A program made the translations under genes and the position numbers. A model generated the notes under the pieces. It did no database searches, was not told where the DNA came from, and saw only the letters and a program-made list of their open reading frames with translations. Below are positions 24,909 to 33,116 of a stretch of 40,192 bases of DNA, piece by piece (within the stretch, counting starts at the first letter, position 1; every line of letters starts with the position of its first letter). Source of the stretch: Bacillota bacterium (GTDB lineage Bacteria > Bacillota > Limnochordia > DTU080); the NCBI GenBank assembly GCA_012840225.1, contig DULU01000022.1, positions 1 through 40,192 on the forward strand, in the 5' to 3' direction.

Positions 24909-25721
24909 ATGCCCGTATCAATGAAACAGCTGCTGGAGGCCGGCGTCCATTTCGGCCACCAGACCCGCCGCTGGAACCCCAAGATGGCGCCCTATATCTT
25001 CCATGAACGCAACGGAGTCTACATCATCGACCTGCAGAAGACGGTCAGGAAGGTGCAGGAAGCCGAAAATTTCGTCAGGAATCTGGCGGCCGAAGGCGGT
25101 ATCCTGCTTTTTGTGGGTACCAAAAAACAGGCCCAGGAAACGATCAAGCAGGAAGCGGAACGCTGCGGTATGCCCTATGTCAATTGCCGCTGGCTGGGCG
25201 GCATGCTGACCAACTTCCGCACCATCCGCAGCCGTATCCAGCGCCTGCAACAGTTGGAGACCATGGAAACCGACGGCTCCTTCCAGTCCCTGCCGAAGAA
25301 GGAAGTTTTAAACCTCTTAAAGGAGAAAAGCCGGCTGGAGCGGTTCCTGGGCGGCATCCGGACTATGAACCGGTTGCCTAACGCCGTCTTCGTGGTGGAT
25401 CCGCGCAAAGAGCGCAATACCGTGCTGGAGGCTCACAAACTGGGCATTCCCATCATTGCCATCGTGGATACCAACTGCGATCCCGATCAGGTGGACTATG
25501 TCATTCCCGGAAACGACGACGCCATCCGCGCCGTGAAACTGTTGACCAGCAAGATTGCCGATGCGGTCATCGAAGGTCGGGAAGGCTACGAAGCATCCGC
25601 TCCGGAGCAAGAGGAACAGGATGAGGTCGACCTGCAGGCAGAGAGCTATCAGGCTGCCGAAGACGGGAAATATGATCTCGGCGATCAGGACGACACGGAT
25701 AACCAAAGCGAACAGGAGTGA
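24909..25721 (+). CDS. rpsB: 30S ribosomal protein S2
   Basis: Small-subunit protein S2. The body (1-225) is typical: [20 protein letters not shown], then [25 protein letters not shown], and [12 protein letters not shown], ending [21 protein letters not shown] strongly acidic tail of about 40 residues (from about residue 228) follows, rich in Glu, Asp and Gln. ATG 24909 is 10 bases after AAGGA at 24894-24898. tsf follows after six bases. Confidence 0.97.
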   Translation: MPVSMKQLLEAGVHFGHQTRRWNPKMAPYIFHERNGVYIIDLQKTVRKVQEAENFVRNLAAEGGILLFVGTKKQAQETIKQEAERCGMPYVNCRWLGGMLTNFRTIRSRIQRLQQLETMETDGSFQSLPKKEVLNLLKEKSRLERFLGGIRTMNRLPNAVFVVDPRKERNTVLEAHKLGIPIIAIVDTNCDPDQVDYVIPGNDDAIRAVKLLTSKIADAVIEGREGYEASAPEQEEQDEVDLQAESYQAAEDGKYDLGDQDDTDNQSEQE

Positions 25722-25727
25722 ATTTAC

Positions 25728-26333
25728 ATGGCTCAAATCACACCGGAAATGGTGAAAACGTTGAGGGAGCGCACCCAATCCGGAGTTCTCGACTGTAAAA
25801 AGGCGCTTGAGGCCACCGGCGGTGACATGGAGAAAGCCGTCATTTACCTGCGGGAGAAAGGTCTGGCCTCTGCTGCCAAGAAGGCCGGTCGTCAGGCGAA
25901 GGAAGGTATCGTCGACGCCTATATTCATATGGGCGGGAAAATCGGTGTTTTGATCGAACTGAACTGCGAGACCGACTTCGTGGCCAAAACGGATGAGTTT
26001 AAAAGTCTGGCGCGGGACCTGGCCATGCAGGTGACTGCCGCTCGGCCGTTATATATAAGCAGAGAGGATGTCCCCGAGGAGGTTATCAACCGGGAGAAGA
26101 CCGTGTTTGAAGCCCAGGCGAAAAATGAGGGCAAGCCGGCTCAGGTAGTGGAAAAGATCGTCGCCGGTCGGCTGGAGAAATACTTCAAAGAGATTTGCCT
26201 CCTGGAGCAGCCCTTCATCAAGGATACGAACCGCACGGTGCAGCAGTTGATCAACGAGAAAATCGCTGCCCTGGGAGAAAACATCACTGTGGGGCGTTTT
26301 GCCAGGTTCGAGAAGGGTGAATCCGTAGAGTAA
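25728..26333 (+). CDS. tsf: Elongation factor Ts, short form
   Basis: Nucleotide exchange factor for EF-Tu. The N-terminal UBA-like part opens [19 protein letters not shown], then the core [10 protein letters not shown]. At 201 residues it lacks much of the second half of the dimerisation region found in the ~290-residue Bacillus protein. Such short forms are usual in Thermus and many Clostridia. AGGAG at 25714-25718, overlapping the rpsB stop, is its ribosome binding site. Confidence 0.96.
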   Translation: MAQITPEMVKTLRERTQSGVLDCKKALEATGGDMEKAVIYLREKGLASAAKKAGRQAKEGIVDAYIHMGGKIGVLIELNCETDFVAKTDEFKSLARDLAMQVTAARPLYISREDVPEEVINREKTVFEAQAKNEGKPAQVVEKIVAGRLEKYFKEICLLEQPFIKDTNRTVQQLINEKIAALGENITVGRFARFEKGESVE

Positions 26334-26377
26334 GGCCGGCGCTTGAAGGCCAAATCCAATACACTGGGGAGAATAAT

Positions 26378-27124
26378 GTGGAAACGGCAAACGAAGCTAC
26401 GCAGACGGGCAGCGGCCCTGTTTATCGGCGCGTTGTGATCAAGCTGAGCGGTGAGGCGTTGGCCGGAAGCAAGGGCTTCGGCCTGGACTGGCAGGTCGTG
26501 ATGCGCATCGCCTCGGAGATCAAAGAGGTGGTGGATCTGGGCATTCAGGTCTGTGTGGTCACCGGTGCCGGGAATATCTGGCGGGGCGCGCAAGGCAGCG
26601 AGATGGGCATGGAGCGCGCCACCGCCGATAATATGGGCATGCTGGGCACGGTGATCAATGCCTTGGCCCTGCAGGCGGCCATGGAGAAGATCGGCCTGGA
26701 TACCAGGGTACAGACGGCCATCGAAATGCGGGAAGTAGCCGAACCTTTCATCCGGCGCCGGGCCATCCGCCACCTGGAGAAAGGGCGGGTGGTCATCTTT
26801 GCCGCCGGGACGGGAAGCCCCTATTTCACCACCGACACCGCCGCGGCGCTGCGCACCCTGGAAGTGGAGGCCGATGTGCTCCTGATGGCCAAAAGAGGGG
26901 TGGACGGGGTTTATGATGCCGACCCCAGAACCACGCCGGGGGCCCGCAAATTCGATCAGCTAAAATACCGGCAGGTGCTGGAGAAAAATCTCGGAGTGAT
27001 GGACTCTACCGCCACCTCACTTTGCATGGACAACGGCATTCCCATCATCGTCTTCGATTTTGATGAACCGGGAAACATCCTGAAAGCAGTCAAAGGCGAA
27101 AAGGTAGGCACCAAAGTGGAGTGA
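26378..27124 (+). CDS. pyrH: Uridylate kinase
   Basis: Hexameric UMP kinase of the amino-acid-kinase fold, making UDP. Key segments are [43 protein letters not shown] and [16 protein letters not shown], then [14 protein letters not shown]. At 248 residues it carries a short N-terminal extension of about 15 residues. GTG 26378 is about seven bases after GGGGAG. The order rpsB-tsf-pyrH-frr is conserved in Firmicutes. Confidence 0.96.
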   Translation: METANEATQTGSGPVYRRVVIKLSGEALAGSKGFGLDWQVVMRIASEIKEVVDLGIQVCVVTGAGNIWRGAQGSEMGMERATADNMGMLGTVINALALQAAMEKIGLDTRVQTAIEMREVAEPFIRRRAIRHLEKGRVVIFAAGTGSPYFTTDTAAALRTLEVEADVLLMAKRGVDGVYDADPRTTPGARKFDQLKYRQVLEKNLGVMDSTATSLCMDNGIPIIVFDFDEPGNILKAVKGEKVGTKVE

Positions 27125-27161
27125 TAAACCGCCGCAGCCGAGAGGAGGCTATAGTAATAAC

Positions 27162-27719
27162 ATGGTTAAGGAAGTTATCAAGCAAGCCGAAGAGAAGATG
27201 AAGGGCGTCATTGCCGCCACCAAACGGGAGTTTGCCGCCGTCCGCACCGGTCGGGCCAATCCGGCTATCCTGGATCGCGTCACCGTGAACTATTACGGTA
27301 CCGCCACCCCCCTGTCCCAACTGGCAAATATAGCTACACCGGAGCCACGTCTTATTACTATCCAGCCTTGGGACCGGACGGCCGTCAAAGAGATCGAAAA
27401 AGCCATTCTGCAATCGGACCTGGGGTTGACGCCCAACAGCGACGGCCAGATCATCCGCCTGGCCATTCCCCCGCTCACTGGGGAGCGGCGCAAAGAGCTG
27501 GTGCGCCTGGTGCGCAAGCAAGCGGAAGAGATGCGGGTGGTGATCCGGGGCATCAGGCGGGAAGTCAACGATGCCATTAAAGGCTTGGAAAAGGACGGCA
27601 ACCTGCCTCAGGACGAAGCGCGGCGGCAGGAAAAAGTGGTGCAGGAGATGACCGATCGCTACATTCAGGAGGTCGACCAGCTCCTCGCCCAGAAAGAGCA
27701 GGAGATCATGGAGGTGTGA
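27162..27719 (+). CDS. frr: Ribosome recycling factor
   Basis: Splits ribosomes after termination together with EF-G. The 185 residues are full length: FAAVRTGRANPAILDRV, then YYGTATPLSQLANI, IQPWDRTAVKEIEKAI, SDGQIIRLAIPPLTGERR, and the C-terminal helix ending in QEIMEV. ATG 27162 lies after GAGAGGAGG in the gap. The next reading frame follows within 10 bases or overlaps the stop. Confidence 0.97.
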   Translation: MVKEVIKQAEEKMKGVIAATKREFAAVRTGRANPAILDRVTVNYYGTATPLSQLANIATPEPRLITIQPWDRTAVKEIEKAILQSDLGLTPNSDGQIIRLAIPPLTGERRKELVRLVRKQAEEMRVVIRGIRREVNDAIKGLEKDGNLPQDEARRQEKVVQEMTDRYIQEVDQLLAQKEQEIMEV

Positions 27720-27727
27720 CGCCGCGG

Positions 27728-27997
27728 ATGGAACTGCCGGATGTCCTGGGATGGGAGCTGGCGGCGGCCTGGGAAGAGTGCGGCGGTCGCCGGGGGAAGG
27801 TCTGCCTGGAAACCGTCCTTGATCCGCTCGACGCCCGGGTCGACGGCAGTGAACTCGTCGAGGTCCTGAGCAAAGAGGAAGAGCTGCCGGATTCATGGCG
27901 GGTGGTGCAGGTGAAACCTGCGGAGGGAGAGCGGGTCACCCTGGTGGTGTGCCGGGAAGAATGGCAACCGTTGAAATTCAGGCGCAGCCGGGGATAA
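27728..27997 (+). CDS. Small PASTA-like protein, function unknown
   Basis: An 89-residue protein between frr and uppS. It opens MELPDVLGWELAAAWEECGG, which resembles the start of a PASTA repeat, and later has VVQVKPAEGERVTLVVC, which resembles its closing hairpin. A longer loop separates the two. PASTA domains bind peptidoglycan fragments in Ser/Thr kinases and penicillin-binding proteins, but this one has no signal peptide or membrane anchor, so it would be cytosolic. ATG 27728 follows GAGGTG by about 11 bases; GTG 27716 overlaps the frr stop and is an alternative with four more residues. The fold call is an inference. Confidence 0.6.
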   Translation: MELPDVLGWELAAAWEECGGRRGKVCLETVLDPLDARVDGSELVEVLSKEEELPDSWRVVQVKPAEGERVTLVVCREEWQPLKFRRSRG

Positions 27998-28024
27998 CCC
28001 CGGGAGCAAGCGGAGGGTGGAGCT

Positions 28025-28780
28025 TTGCAGCAGATAACCGGGAGTCCCGACGCGGGGACACTGGCCCGGATGATCGATAAAAAGCGTTTGCCGGTGCATA
28101 TCGCCATCATCATGGATGGTAACGGCCGGTGGGCCAAGCTGCGCGGTCTGCCGCGGGAAGCCGGTTATGAAGCCGGTGTGGAGACTTTACATAAGATAGT
28201 GGAAAGCTGTGTCAAGTTTGATATCAAAATTTTGACGGTTTATGCTTTTTCCACCGAAAACTGGAACCGTCCCCGCGATGTAGTCGGTTTTCTTTTGCAA
28301 TTATTGGAAGATACCTTTTCCCGGGAAGTCCAACAGTTGCATGAAGCGGGGGTCCGAGTGAAGATCCTGGGCCGGCGCGCCGGCCTGCCAGCCAGCACCA
28401 GGGAGCATATCGAGAAAGCGGAAGCATTGACGGCAGAAAACCGGCGGCTGTTGTTGAACATCGGGTTTAATTACGGCGGCCGGAGCGAAATAGTGGACGC
28501 CTGCCGGGAGCTGGCAGGCAAGTGTGTGAGGGGTGAGCTTGCCCCTGAGGACATCGATGAATCCTTGTTGGCCGCTCACCTGACGACCGGCGGTTGTCCC
28601 GATCCCGATTTGCTTATCAGAACAGGCGGCGATTTCCGGATCAGCAATTTCCTCTTGTGGCAAATAGCATATGCCGAATTGCACATCACACCCACCTACT
28701 GGCCAGATTTTTCCGAAGAAGATTTATTGCGAGCTATTGTTGATTATCAAAACAGGGACCGCCGTTTCGGAAAGGTGTGA
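28025..28780 (+). CDS. uppS: Undecaprenyl diphosphate synthase
   Basis: Makes undecaprenyl diphosphate, the carrier lipid for peptidoglycan. The catalytic D31 is in IAIIMDGNGRWAK, with YAFSTENWNRP, GFNYGGRSEI and RTGGDFRISNFLLWQ following. The 251-residue length is normal, with an N-terminal extension of about 20 residues. The start is TTG 28025, after GGTGGAG. cdsA follows after four bases, so the two lipid genes are tightly linked. Confidence 0.96.
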   Translation: MQQITGSPDAGTLARMIDKKRLPVHIAIIMDGNGRWAKLRGLPREAGYEAGVETLHKIVESCVKFDIKILTVYAFSTENWNRPRDVVGFLLQLLEDTFSREVQQLHEAGVRVKILGRRAGLPASTREHIEKAEALTAENRRLLLNIGFNYGGRSEIVDACRELAGKCVRGELAPEDIDESLLAAHLTTGGCPDPDLLIRTGGDFRISNFLLWQIAYAELHITPTYWPDFSEEDLLRAIVDYQNRDRRFGKV

Positions 28781-28784
28781 GTAG

Positions 28785-29573
28785 GTGGCTCTGCGTGTAT
28801 TAACCTCCATCGTCGGCATCCCTATTTTTCTTTTTGCCATCATAAAGGGAGGATTGGCGCTGTTGGCGGTGAGTGGCATCCTGATCGTCGTGGGAGCGAC
28901 GGAGCTGGATAATCTCTACCGCCGCCTGGGCCACCACGGGCTTTTCCCCTTGATCGCCGCCGGAGGGCTGTTGCTATTAGTTTCCGCATATATATCAAAC
29001 GGAGACGGCCTGCTTTCCTGGTTCACTCCCGATATGGCTCTGGTCTCGATACTTTTTGCAATTTTGCTGCGGGAGCTGTGGCAGAAGCAAAAACGGCCTT
29101 TGCAGAGAGCGGCGGCTGCCGGCCTGGGCGCTTTGTATTTAGGCTTGTTTGCCTACCTGGTCTGGCTGCGCCACCTGGGCCCGGTGCCGGTGCTTACCGC
29201 CGTGCTGTGCACCTGGTGTACCGACACGGCCGCCTATCTGACCGGCATGCGGTTCGGCCGCACCCCAATGGCCCCCGCCATCAGCCCGGCCAAGACCAGG
29301 GAAGGAGCCCTCGGCGGGCTGCTCGGCGGCTTGTTGGCCGGCGTGCTCATTGCCTGCGGCGCCGGAGGAGATCTCCGGCAGGGAGCACTTCTTGGCCTGG
29401 TGGCGGCTTTCGCTGCCGAAGTGGGTGATCTGGTCGAATCGGCCATGAAGAGAGAGGCCGGGGTGAAAGATGCGGGCAACTTTTTCCCCGGTCACGGCGG
29501 AGTGTTGGATCGTTTCGACAGCCTTCTTTTTGCCGGGGCGGCCGTCTACTACCTGTGGTTATTCCTGGAGTGA
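28785..29573 (+). CDS. cdsA: Phosphatidate cytidylyltransferase
   Basis: Makes CDP-diacylglycerol for phospholipid synthesis. It is a polytopic membrane protein of 262 residues with about seven to eight hydrophobic segments. The signature is spread over CTDTAAYLTG, the segment SPAKTREGALGG, then GDLVESAMKREAGVKDAG and FPGHGGVLDRFDS. GTG 28785 is used. An AI-2E/YtvI-type permease gene follows after seven bases. Confidence 0.95.
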   Translation: MALRVLTSIVGIPIFLFAIIKGGLALLAVSGILIVVGATELDNLYRRLGHHGLFPLIAAGGLLLLVSAYISNGDGLLSWFTPDMALVSILFAILLRELWQKQKRPLQRAAAAGLGALYLGLFAYLVWLRHLGPVPVLTAVLCTWCTDTAAYLTGMRFGRTPMAPAISPAKTREGALGGLLGGLLAGVLIACGAGGDLRQGALLGLVAAFAAEVGDLVESAMKREAGVKDAGNFFPGHGGVLDRFDSLLFAGAAVYYLWLFLE

Positions 29574-29580
29574 TAGCCAG

Positions 29581-30675
29581 GTGCGAGCCCCCCCGCGCTC
29601 CGGCCTGCCTCCTGTCGACAGCCGTCCGGTGGTATTACACCTAACCAAACCACTGCTCACCGCTTCCGTCCTGATCGCCGGTCTTCTGGTGGTGCGCTTC
29701 TTCCTGCCTTATATGGGCCCTTTCCTCCTGGCTTTGGTGCTGGCGGCTTTAGTCGACGCCCCCGTCAACCGGCTCGAAAAAAAGGGTCTCACCCGCGGCT
29801 TGGCTGTTTTGTTGGTGCTGGCAGGCCTGGTGCTCATTTTGGGAGCGATCACCGTGTTGGTGGCCGCCAGGATCTGGACGGATCTCAATCATCTGGCGGT
29901 GGAACTGCCGGCTTGGAGCAACGCTTTAGAAAAACAACTCGCCGCCTGGGCGGCGAGGCTGGAAGGGATCAGCGCCGGCCTGCCGCATCAGGCCGGCGCC
30001 ATGTTAAGCCGCCTCAGCGCCGCGGTGGAAGCCGCCATTGAGAGCACTTTGCGCCAGGCCCTCACTGCCGTGGCCGCCGTCCCGGGGGCGTTGGCCTGGT
30101 TCATGGTGGCGCTGCTCGCCGCCTTTTTTCTCTCCCGCGATGGCCGTCGCCTGTCATATTCCCTCCTGGCCTGCCTGCCGGAGGCCTGGAGCGGAAAAAT
30201 CCGCCGCCTGAACAGGGAAGTATTTTTCGGCCTGACGGGCTTTGTGCGCGCTCAGCTCCTGTTGATGGCTTTGACCGCTGCCTTGGCCACCTTGGCGTTT
30301 CTCCTTTTCAGGCTGCCCTATGCCTGGCTATTGGGGCTTTTAGCCGGGGTGCTGGATATCATTCCTTTCGTCGGACCGAGCGGGGTCTTTCTGCCGCTCG
30401 CCTTTGGATTGGCCGCTCGCGGCTATACGGCGGCGGCCGCCGGCTTGGTGGCTTCCCTGGCCATCATCCTGATCATCAGGCAACTGGCGGAGCCGCTGAT
30501 CATCAGCGCCAAGGTGGGCCTGCATCCCCTGACCAGCCTGGCGGCGGTATATATCGGTATAAAAGTGAGCGGATTTACCGGGTTGTTCGCCGGACCTTTG
30601 GCTGCTCTGGCCCTCAAGGCACTGTGGTTGGGGGTGATTCGCCCTCTCTTCCTCCTCCCTCCGCCGGACGGTTGA
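29581..30675 (+). CDS. AI-2E/YtvI-type membrane permease
   Basis: A 364-residue membrane protein of the UPF0118/AI-2E transporter family, similar to YtvI, which is a sporulation membrane protein in Bacillus. The segments are: two N-terminal helices (about 22-60), a third at about 75-100, a cytoplasmic or extracytoplasmic amphipathic stretch (LAAWAARLEG), then several more membrane helices. The family motif DIIPFVGPSGVFLPLAFG is at about 255-273. I chose GTG 29581 because the upstream part overlaps cdsA. Its substrate is unknown; ion or small-molecule efflux is possible. It sits between cdsA and dxr. Confidence 0.82.
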   Translation: MRAPPRSGLPPVDSRPVVLHLTKPLLTASVLIAGLLVVRFFLPYMGPFLLALVLAALVDAPVNRLEKKGLTRGLAVLLVLAGLVLILGAITVLVAARIWTDLNHLAVELPAWSNALEKQLAAWAARLEGISAGLPHQAGAMLSRLSAAVEAAIESTLRQALTAVAAVPGALAWFMVALLAAFFLSRDGRRLSYSLLACLPEAWSGKIRRLNREVFFGLTGFVRAQLLLMALTAALATLAFLLFRLPYAWLLGLLAGVLDIIPFVGPSGVFLPLAFGLAARGYTAAAAGLVASLAIILIIRQLAEPLIISAKVGLHPLTSLAAVYIGIKVSGFTGLFAGPLAALALKALWLGVIRPLFLLPPPDG

Positions 30676-30705
30676 TTTTCTCGGCATGGGGCTTTGGGGT
30701 TCCTG

Positions 30706-30714
30706 TGGTATAAT
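30706..30714 (+). promoter_or_regulatory. Extended -10 promoter before dxr
   Basis: TGGTATAAT at 30706-30714 is a perfect extended -10 element (TGN-TATAAT). No -35 match stands 16-18 bases upstream, which extended -10 promoters can do without. The predicted start is near 30721, and dxr begins at 30781. Confidence 0.65.
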
Positions 30715-30718
30715 GAGA

Positions 30719-30740
30719 GGTGCCGGCATGGCCCGGCGCC
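30719..30740 (+). other. Hairpin at the 5' end of the dxr transcript
   Basis: GGTGCCGG (30719-30726) pairs with CCGGCGCC (30733-30740), eight pairs with one G-T, closing a loop of CATGGC. It begins about where transcription should start, so the RNA would carry a 5'-terminal stem. It is followed by an A-rich stretch, not a T-run, so it is not a terminator. Confidence 0.5.
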
Positions 30741-30780
30741 AAAAATAAGGCTGATAAACTATAAGATAAGGCGGTTTGTC

Positions 30781-31950
30781 ATGCAGCGGGTGAGTGTACT
30801 TGGTTCCACCGGATCCATCGGCACGGCAGCATTGGACGTGATAGCTCACCACCCCGGGGAACTCACTGTGGCGGCTTTGGCCGCTGCCCGGAATGTGGAG
30901 TTGCTCGCCCGCCAGGCCAACCGGTTTAAACCCGAAGTGCTGGCCCTCCTGGATGGGGATAAGGTGGACGAACTGCGCCGGCAGCTCGATTACCCAACGG
31001 AAATCTGGGTGGGTCCGGAAGGAGTGGCGGCAGCGGCCGCCATGCCGGAGGCCGATACTGTTTTGGTGGCTATAGTGGGAGCGGCCGGATTGCCGGCCAC
31101 CTGTGCCGCGGCGCAAGCCGGCAAGCGCATCTGTCTGGCCAATAAAGAAGCGCTGGTGATTGGCGGCCATCTGGTTACGAGACTGGTCGCTTCCGGCGGA
31201 GCGGAGCTCCTTCCGGTGGACAGCGAACACTCAGCCATTTTTCAATGCTTGTGGCAGGGCGGCAGGGAGGAAGTCTTCGGCATTTACCTCACGGCCTCGG
31301 GCGGACCGTTCCGGCAATTCACCCGGGAGCAGCTGGCCCAAGTGACACCGGAGATGGCGCTGCAGCATCCCACCTGGACCATGGGGCGGAAAATCACCAT
31401 CGATAGCGCCACCCTGATGAACAAAGGGCTGGAAGTGATTGAGGCGCACTGGCTTTTCTCCCTGGACTGGGCTCAGATCAAGGTGCTGGTGCACCCCCAG
31501 TCGATTATTCATTCCATGGTAGAGTTTACCGACGGCAGCATCTTGGCGCAACTCGGCACCCCCGACATGCGCTTGCCGATCCAGGCGGCGCTGCTTTATC
31601 CCCAGCGCCGGCCTGCCCCGGTCAGGCGCCTGGATTTCTCTACCTTGTCGGCTTTGACTTTTGAGTTACCCGATCTCGAGCGGTTCCCCTGCCTCTCGCT
31701 GGCCTATCGGGCGGGAATGACAGGCGGTACGGCGCCGGCGGTGCTCAATGCGGCTAATGAAGTGGCGGTGGAGCTCTTCCTCAAGGGGGAATTGCCGTTC
31801 ATGGCCATACCGAGGGTGGTGGAAGAAAGCCTCGCCGGGCAGCCTTTCGGCCGGGCCGAAACCCTGGAAGAGATTCTCGCCGTGGATGGGGAAGCCAGGA
31901 GGGAGGCCGCCCGCGTCGCCGGGAAGCTGAAGAGCAAAAAAACAATATAA
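30781..31950 (+). CDS. dxr: 1-deoxy-D-xylulose 5-phosphate reductoisomerase
   Basis: Second step of the methylerythritol phosphate pathway to isoprenoids, which feeds uppS. The NADPH site is VLGSTGSIGT (7-16). The active site includes LANKEALVIGG, PVDSEHSAIFQ, ASGGPFR and IDSATLMNKGLEVIEA. At 389 residues the length is normal. I chose ATG 30781; an in-frame ATG at 30694 would start upstream of the promoter. rseP follows after 20 bases. Confidence 0.96.
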   Translation: MQRVSVLGSTGSIGTAALDVIAHHPGELTVAALAAARNVELLARQANRFKPEVLALLDGDKVDELRRQLDYPTEIWVGPEGVAAAAAMPEADTVLVAIVGAAGLPATCAAAQAGKRICLANKEALVIGGHLVTRLVASGGAELLPVDSEHSAIFQCLWQGGREEVFGIYLTASGGPFRQFTREQLAQVTPEMALQHPTWTMGRKITIDSATLMNKGLEVIEAHWLFSLDWAQIKVLVHPQSIIHSMVEFTDGSILAQLGTPDMRLPIQAALLYPQRRPAPVRRLDFSTLSALTFELPDLERFPCLSLAYRAGMTGGTAPAVLNAANEVAVELFLKGELPFMAIPRVVEESLAGQPFGRAETLEEILAVDGEARREAARVAGKLKSKKTI

Positions 31951-31970
31951 AAATAAAGGGGATATCGATA

Positions 31971-33041
31971 TTGAATACAGGCGTATTTTGGCAGGAGGCA
32001 TTATCGGCGTCGTCTACCGTGTTGAGCGTGATCGTGGTCTTTGGGGCCCTGATCTTCCTTCACGAGCTCGGCCATTTTGCCGCCGCCAAACTGTCCGGGG
32101 TGAGAGTGTTCGATTTTGCCCTGGGCTATGGGCCGATTTTATGGCAGAAGTTCTGGCGGGGCACCCGCTATTCCATCCGTTATTTCCCGCTGGGCGGTTT
32201 TGTGCGCATGGCCGGCATGGACGACACTCCTGCCGATGTGGAAGTGATCCCGGCACCGGAGGAAAGGTTCGATCACAAGCCGCTGTGGCAGCGCATCCTC
32301 ATCATCTTTTCCGGGCCGGCCATGAATCTCTTCACCGCTTTTTTGCTGATCGCCATATATCTCATGACCATTTCCATCCCGCCGACCGTCTTCAATGTGG
32401 CTCCCGACAGCCCGGCGGCCGAGGGCGGGCTCATGCCCGGGGACAGCTTTCTCAGCATAGAAGGTCAACCGGTAAAGTCGCTGGACGAGGTGTTGTCGTT
32501 CATCAGGACCCATGACGGGCAAGCTCTGGACATGGTGGTGAAAAGGGGCGATGAGGAGATCGGCCTGGTAGTGACGCCGCGCTATAACGCCGAATATGAG
32601 AGCGTCATGATAGGGGCCGAGTTGCATGAACAGCGGGCTCTGGCGCCACCGACAGCCATAAAGGCGGCTATACAGGAGACTTGGCGCTGGTCGGTCCTCA
32701 TCCTGGATTACCTGGGGCAGATGATCACCGGCAAGGTGCAGCCGGAAGTATCCGGTCCGGTGGGCATTGTGGTGATGACCGGAGCGGCAGCCCAGGAAGG
32801 GTTGGCTGCCTTAATCCGCTGGGCGGTGCTCCTGAATATCAACCTGGGCTTGTTCAATCTTTTTCCGATACCGCTGTTGGACGGTTTCTGGATCATCCTG
32901 ATGATCTTCGAGGCGGTGCGCCGTAAACCGCTGGCTCCCGAGCAGCGGGGCATGGCGCAATTCGTCGGCCTGGCGCTGTTGATGCTCCTGATGGTATTCG
33001 CTACCTACCAGGATCTTTTGCGCTTTATCCCGGGACTTTGA
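31971..33041 (+). CDS. rseP: RseP/RasP site-2 zinc metalloprotease
   Basis: Intramembrane protease that cuts anti-sigma factors and remnant signal peptides. The zinc site HELGH is at residues 31-35 in the first helix; the second motif is NLFPIPLLDGFW, where the Asp is the third ligand. A PDZ domain (about 125-215) includes VAPDSPAAEGGLMPGD. At 356 residues it is the Gram-positive length. TTG 31971 follows AAAGGGGA. In many genomes ispG or proS lies next; here polC follows directly. Confidence 0.95.
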   Translation: MNTGVFWQEALSASSTVLSVIVVFGALIFLHELGHFAAAKLSGVRVFDFALGYGPILWQKFWRGTRYSIRYFPLGGFVRMAGMDDTPADVEVIPAPEERFDHKPLWQRILIIFSGPAMNLFTAFLLIAIYLMTISIPPTVFNVAPDSPAAEGGLMPGDSFLSIEGQPVKSLDEVLSFIRTHDGQALDMVVKRGDEEIGLVVTPRYNAEYESVMIGAELHEQRALAPPTAIKAAIQETWRWSVLILDYLGQMITGKVQPEVSGPVGIVVMTGAAAQEGLAALIRWAVLLNINLGLFNLFPIPLLDGFWIILMIFEAVRRKPLAPEQRGMAQFVGLALLMLLMVFATYQDLLRFIPGL

Positions 33042-33116
33042 GGGTTAGGACCTCGGTGAGGCTACTTGGCCGCGACGAGGCTGCCTGCCGCCTGCCGTTT
33101 TTGGAGGTAGTTTGTT

